NCBI RefSeq assembly: GCF_000014865.1
Contig: NC_008576.1
Coordinates: forward strand, 1,455,501-1,519,500
Reading direction: 5' to 3'
DNA length: 64,000 nucleotides
Origin: Magnetococcus marinus MC-1
GTDB taxonomy: Bacteria; Pseudomonadota; Magnetococcia; Magnetococcales; Magnetococcaceae
Shown here: positions 60,349-64,000 of the stretch, piece after piece
Layout: every line of letters begins with the position of its first letter
How positions within the stretch are numbered: position 1 is the stretch's first letter
The notes under the pieces: generated by a model
Told to the model about the DNA's origin: nothing
The model's database searches: none
The model's input: only the letters and a program-made list of their open reading frames with translations
Translations under genes and position numbers: made by a program

Positions 60349-62697
60349 CTAAAAATAGCCCTCGTTGGTCAATCGGCGTTCGATGGTTTGCAAAGCCTGC
60401 TGCAACAGTGGGCAGAGGCTGGCGATCATCTCTCTTGGCTGCTTGGTACGGGCCATCTGGGCAATCTGCGTACATAAATGGGCAAGTTTATGGGCACCAA
60501 AATAGGAGGCATCCTGCTGGAGACCTTGTGCCTCGATAAGCACGCTATCCGCTTCAGATCCTATGTGCGCGGTAAGCTGCGCCACGCGAGCAGGTAGTGT
60601 GCTGTAGAAACGCAAAATGGATTGCCGATAGCCTGAACCGACATCATTGGCTAATGCATCGAGAATGTCCGCAGCAATGGTCTCGACAGAGGTGAGGGTG
60701 GTGGTCTGTTTTACTTCCTCATGGGAGAAGAGACGCCGTTCGTTGGCAATGCTCGCCAGTAACTGCAACAGTTTGGCGCGACGTATGGGTTTGGCCATAT
60801 GGTAGTCGCTACCCGCTGCGAGGCTGTCGGCGACATCCTGAGGCATGGCATTAGCGGTTAAAGCGACAATGGTAACAGGAGTAAGGTTATGTTCGCTCTC
60901 CCTGGCGCGAATGCGGCGGGTGGCTTCCAAACCATCCATTTTGGGCATCATGCCATCCATGAGGATAAGGTCAAATTGGCTTTGTTGAGATTTTTCCAAT
61001 GCGTCCAGACCATCCTCCGCCTCAACAATTTGGTGGGGGGTGCCTTCTAAAAAGGCTTTAACCAATAGCCGGTTGTCCTCCATATCATCCACCAAAAGCA
61101 ACCGCATAGGGATATTTTGTTTTGTTGGTGGAGAGAGCCGCTCTTGTTTAACCGTCTCGGAATTGGCCGCAGGGAGCTCAATTTCAAAAATAAATTGGCT
61201 GCCCTCGCCAACTTGGCTGTTGGCATAGATCTCACCGTGCATCATTGTGACCAGTTGACGGCAGATACTTAGCCCCAAGCCTGTGCCACCAAAGCGGCGG
61301 GTGGTGTTGGCCTCGGCTTGTACAAAGGGGCGGAAAATTTTGGTGATGACCTGTTCCGGCATGCCGATGCCGGTGTCGCTTACCGTAAACTGTAGGCGCC
61401 CGGTCTCTATGGGTTTGGCGTGCAGGGTAATACTGCCTTGATCCGTAAACTTAAGGGCATTGCTCAATAGGTTGAGCACAATCTGGCGAAATCGTTGCGG
61501 GTCTCCATGCACATGGGTGGGGAGTTGCGGATCAATGACACACTGCATGGATAACCCTTTATCCCGTGCCATGGGGCGGAGCATGGTAATGAGGCTCTTA
61601 AGTTCATCATGTAGCGCAAAAAGGGTATGTTCAAGGTGAAGTTCCCCCGCTTCAATTTTGGATAAATCCAAAATATCATTGATCAACCCCAATAAAGTAT
61701 CCCCAGCTCGCTGAGAGATACTCAAATAACGGTGCTGCTTAGGGGTTAAATTGGGTGCGTTGAGCAATATCTCACCCATACCTAAAATGGTATTCATGGG
61801 GGTGCGGATCTCATGGCTCATATTGGCCAAAAAACGGCTTTTGGCTTGGTTGGCCTGTTCGGCTTCCGTTTTAGCGGCCAATAGGTCAGCCTCTAACTGT
61901 TTGCGCTGGCTAATATCTTGATGGGCGCCCACCATGCGGTGGGGTTGACCATCGGCGGTGCGCGCCACCACTTTGCCCCGTGCCAGAATCCAGCACCAAC
62001 CGCCCTGCTTGGTGCGCATGCGAAACTCGGCTCGATAGGGCTCCTCTGGCGTGGTAAAATGGCGCTCTAAACAGGCCAATGCCGATTCAAAATCATCTGG
62101 ATGAATAAGCGTCTTCCATGTGCTAAAATCTTGATTGACCTCATTTGTGGCATAGCCGAGCATGGTGATCCAACGGGGGCTATAGTAGACCTGGTTGCTG
62201 AGTATATTCCAATCCCACAATCCTTCATTGGCACCTTCTAAAGCCAACTCCAAACGTTCTTGATTAAGGGTTAAATCCTGACGAAGCTGTTCAGATTCTC
62301 TGTGAGCATTGTAAAGATTAAGAAAAATGGCAACTTTGGCATTTAATATGCGGTCATCAATAGGCTTTTCAATATAGTCGATAGCCCCCGCTTGATACCC
62401 TTTAATACGGTGTGAATAGTCCTTATAAGCTGCCGTAATCAAAATGATCGGCACATTGCTGGTGCGGTCCAAGCCACTGGCCATGCGGCTGACCTCAAAA
62501 CCATCCATACCGGGCATATCCACATCCAACAGCATCAACGCCAACTCATGTTCCAGCATAAGCCCCAAGGCTTCATTACCCGATTCGGCTTCAATCAATT
62601 CGGCGTGGGTGTTTTTTAGTAATCGGCGCAGCGCCATTAAATTCGCAGGTTTGTCGTCTACGATTAATATTTTTGGCTTAGGGTGCGTTGCTCTCAT
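60349..62697 (-). CDS. Hybrid histidine kinase with receiver, PAS, kinase, receiver and HPt domains
   Basis: A protein of about 782 residues, no membrane segments. Receiver 1 ([19 protein letters not shown], Asp in [13 protein letters not shown]) is followed by PAS/PAC (residues about 165-285, [16 protein letters not shown]). HisKA ([14 protein letters not shown]), HATPase_c ([13 protein letters not shown]) and receiver 2 ([28 protein letters not shown]) come next. A C-terminal HPt-like helix bundle carries a candidate His in [11 protein letters not shown]. This is a complete soluble phosphorelay. The ATG at 62697 precedes MRATHPKPK. It leads a three-gene minus-strand operon with the solute-binding protein and the membrane hybrid kinase. 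Confidence 0.9.
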   Translation of the reverse strand: MRATHPKPKILIVDDKPANLMALRRLLKNTHAELIEAESGNEALGLMLEHELALMLLDVDMPGMDGFEVSRMASGLDRTSNVPIILITAAYKDYSHRIKGYQAGAIDYIEKPIDDRILNAKVAIFLNLYNAHRESEQLRQDLTLNQERLELALEGANEGLWDWNILSNQVYYSPRWITMLGYATNEVNQDFSTWKTLIHPDDFESALACLERHFTTPEEPYRAEFRMRTKQGGWCWILARGKVVARTADGQPHRMVGAHQDISQRKQLEADLLAAKTEAEQANQAKSRFLANMSHEIRTPMNTILGMGEILLNAPNLTPKQHRYLSISQRAGDTLLGLINDILDLSKIEAGELHLEHTLFALHDELKSLITMLRPMARDKGLSMQCVIDPQLPTHVHGDPQRFRQIVLNLLSNALKFTDQGSITLHAKPIETGRLQFTVSDTGIGMPEQVITKIFRPFVQAEANTTRRFGGTGLGLSICRQLVTMMHGEIYANSQVGEGSQFIFEIELPAANSETVKQERLSPPTKQNIPMRLLLVDDMEDNRLLVKAFLEGTPHQIVEAEDGLDALEKSQQSQFDLILMDGMMPKMDGLEATRRIRARESEHNLTPVTIVALTANAMPQDVADSLAAGSDYHMAKPIRRAKLLQLLASIANERRLFSHEEVKQTTTLTSVETIAADILDALANDVGSGYRQSILRFYSTLPARVAQLTAHIGSEADSVLIEAQGLQQDASYFGAHKLAHLCTQIAQMARTKQPREMIASLCPLLQQALQTIERRLTNEGYF

Positions 62698-63133
62698 AGA
62701 GGGTTGCCTTGGGATGGCCCCTGTTGGGTTGATGGCCTGCACAAAGCGGGACGCACCCATCGTGTAAGAGACCCATGGGAGCCGTACTGCACAAGGCTGC
62801 TGAAACCATGATCGGGCACGGTGCGATTGTATGGCTCATGCATGATCACTACCTCTCTTAATAATCATATTTATATGGATCATAGCATAGCAAATGGAAC
62901 GCCCTCTGCATAGAAGTTAGGCGGGTTTTTTTCAAGGAAATAGATAGGCGCACAGGGCCGGGCTAGTGGGGGTAGTGGCCAAAATGCAGCTTTGGCCGTG
63001 GTTTTTTTGTTCGTGTGTGTGGTGTGGGCTAAGCGAAATGCTAAGATACTAAATTCACATGGAAACCTAGACTAACGCGGCGAAACAGCCCGTACGATCT
63101 CTGCACCTTCACGAACATGGAAAGGATGATGGC
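62698..63133. other. Gene-free stretch between divergent units
   Basis: About 435 bp separating the kinase operon (minus) from the GNAT gene (plus). An ATGATC/GATCAT pair (62842-62847 and 62878-62883) flanks an AT-rich segment that may hold the kinase-operon promoter. No convincing -35/-10 pair, coding sequence or RNA gene was recognised. Confidence 0.4.
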
Positions 63134-63601
63134 ATGTCCCTTGTCATTCGTTTAGCCACCCCTGAGGATTTACCGGCAATGGTGGCACTGCTACAGGTTC
63201 TGTTCGCGATTGAGGCAGATTTTCAAGCTGAGCCCGCACGGCAGCGACAGGGGTTGGCCCTGCTATTGGAGAGTCCCGGTGCCTCGCTATGGGTTGCCGA
63301 GCAGCAGGGGCAAGTAGTCGGGATGTGCAGCTTACAAAGTCTCTACTCCACTGCTGAGGGTGGTTTGGTTGGTTTGGTAGAGGATGTGGTGGTGGCCTCG
63401 GGCCATCAGGGGAAGGGCATCGGTGCCCGTTTACTCATGGCCTTGGAACAAGAGGCTCAAGCGCGGGCTATGGTACGTTTGCAACTTTTGGCAGATCGCA
63501 ACAACGTAGCAGCCTTGGGCTTTTATCAGCGTATGGGGTGGCAAGGAACCCAACTGCTTGCCCTTCGTAAAGGGTTGCCCAGTGGTCAGATTGACTCGTA
63601 A
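63134..63601 (+). CDS. GNAT-family N-acetyltransferase
   Basis: A 155-residue acetyltransferase: IRLATPEDLPAMVALLQVLFAIE at the front, motif A VEDVVVASGHQGKGIGARLL (pyrophosphate-binding Q-x-x-G-x-G/A) and LQLLADRNNVAALGFYQRMGWQ for motif B. It transfers an acetyl group from acetyl-CoA to an amine; the substrate is unknown. GGAAAGGATG precedes the ATG. Monocistronic. Confidence 0.85.
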   Translation: MSLVIRLATPEDLPAMVALLQVLFAIEADFQAEPARQRQGLALLLESPGASLWVAEQQGQVVGMCSLQSLYSTAEGGLVGLVEDVVVASGHQGKGIGARLLMALEQEAQARAMVRLQLLADRNNVAALGFYQRMGWQGTQLLALRKGLPSGQIDS

Positions 63602-63673
63602 ATTCCGCTAAACAAATGGGTGTTATTAGGAAAAGGCCCGTGGTGTGGGGGCTGCTCAGCCTAGGTGTGGGCG

Positions 63674-63699
63674 GCCCCCCCCTTCTTTTTGAGGGGGGC
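63674..63699. terminator. Hairpin between GNAT and CDGSH genes
   Basis: GCCCCCC near 63674 pairs with GGGGGGC at 63693-63699 around a T-rich loop. It lies between convergent genes and could serve both, though T-runs after the stem are poor. Confidence 0.4.
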
Positions 63700-63755
63700 T
63701 TAACTTAAGGGTCAACCGAATCGGGGAGAGCACCGCTGAGCTGTGGCTTTAGGCG

Positions 63756-63986
63756 CTAAAGCAGATCTTTGTGGGTGCTGTCGCAATAGGGGAAACTTCT
63801 GCTTTTACCGCATCGGCATACGGAGACTTGGTGCTCTTGGCTTAACTCAATGACGACCGGCATCATGCCGCTGCCTTTATGACTGCCATCACAATGGGGT
63901 TGCAGCTTGCTACGGCCACAACGACAAATGACATGCTGGCCCTCGGGTAGAATCGCCTCAATGGGGCTTGTGGGGTACATGGCCAC
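63756..63986 (-). CDS. Double CDGSH iron-sulfur protein
   Basis: A 76-residue protein with two CDGSH-type [2Fe-2S] sites of the 3Cys-1His form: CRCGRSKLQPHCDGSH and CRCGKSRSFPYCDSTH. Each gives C-x-C-x9-C-x3-H. The two-site layout is typical of bacterial/mitochondrial Miner2-like small proteins without a membrane anchor. They carry labile, pH-sensitive clusters and are thought to act in redox sensing or cluster transfer. The ATG at 63986 (or the Met two codons later) follows AAGGAGTGG. Confidence 0.88.
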   Translation of the reverse strand: MAMYPTSPIEAILPEGQHVICRCGRSKLQPHCDGSHKGSGMMPVVIELSQEHQVSVCRCGKSRSFPYCDSTHKDLL

Positions 63987-64000
63987 TCCTTTTGGTTGAA

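Overview
The window looks like chromosomal DNA from a free-living, nitrogen-fixing, polyhydroxybutyrate-storing proteobacterium. Evidence: full Mo-nitrogenase operons with sigma-54/NifA promoters, DraT/DraG control of NifH, a PhaR/PhaP/PhaE-PhaC (class III synthase) block, large hybrid histidine kinases, and GC-rich coding throughout except one AT-rich island. The gene set would suit a deep-branching alphaproteobacterium such as a magnetotactic coccus (Magnetococcus-like). That assignment is inference; no magnetosome gene is present here.

Layout. (1) 1-8.6 kb: the tail of a probable HlyD-like adaptor, a deacetylase-fold protein and a GT4 glycosyltransferase. Converging on them is a tightly coupled minus-strand operon: M29/NicX-like hydrolase, AMP-dependent acyl ligase, aminotransferase, VOC protein, acyl carrier protein and AAC(3)-like acyltransferase. 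It looks like a small acyl-transfer pathway of unknown product. (2) 8.9-16.4 kb: PHB metabolism, phaA-phaB, phaR, phaP and phaE-phaC, with likely PhaR operators around the phaP promoter. (3) 16.4-20.1 kb: a PLP decarboxylase, then an AT-rich island with a transposase remnant, 45-bp tandem repeats and a two-gene module (unknown protein plus PIN-like nuclease) flanked by inverted GTCCCCGGAA motifs. (4) 20.1-25.4 kb: two overlapping minus-strand operons, PHP / ATP-grasp / deacetylase and NADAR / CitE-like / hemerythrin / unknown. (5) 25.5-28.2 kb: a DUF364-family protein and modBC without modA.

(6) 28.5-55 kb: the nitrogen-fixation region. One minus-strand operon is nifE-nifN-nifX-DUF269-fdxB-nifV-nifZ-FeSII-unknown-DUF683-unknown. 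A Fur-controlled siderophore porin sits between it and a second minus-strand operon, nifH-D-K-T-nafY-cowN. draT diverges from nifH and is followed by nifA and an adenylate-cyclase-like receptor. Then comes nifB-fdxN-nifO-nifQ-draG followed by pncA-pncB. Four promoters pair a -24/-12 box with an upstream TGT-N10-ACA NifA site: nifH, nifE, nifB and an uncharacterised gene at 55,013, which also has a perfect IHF match. FeSII (oxygen), CowN (carbon monoxide) and DraT/DraG (ammonium/energy) form three protective layers. The NAD-salvage genes could recycle the nicotinamide released by DraT.

(7) 56-62.7 kb: two large hybrid histidine kinases flank a Tat-exported solute-binding protein, apparently one signalling operon. 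(8) A GNAT acetyltransferase and a double CDGSH iron-sulfur protein end the window. I saw no rRNA, tRNA or CRISPR array.
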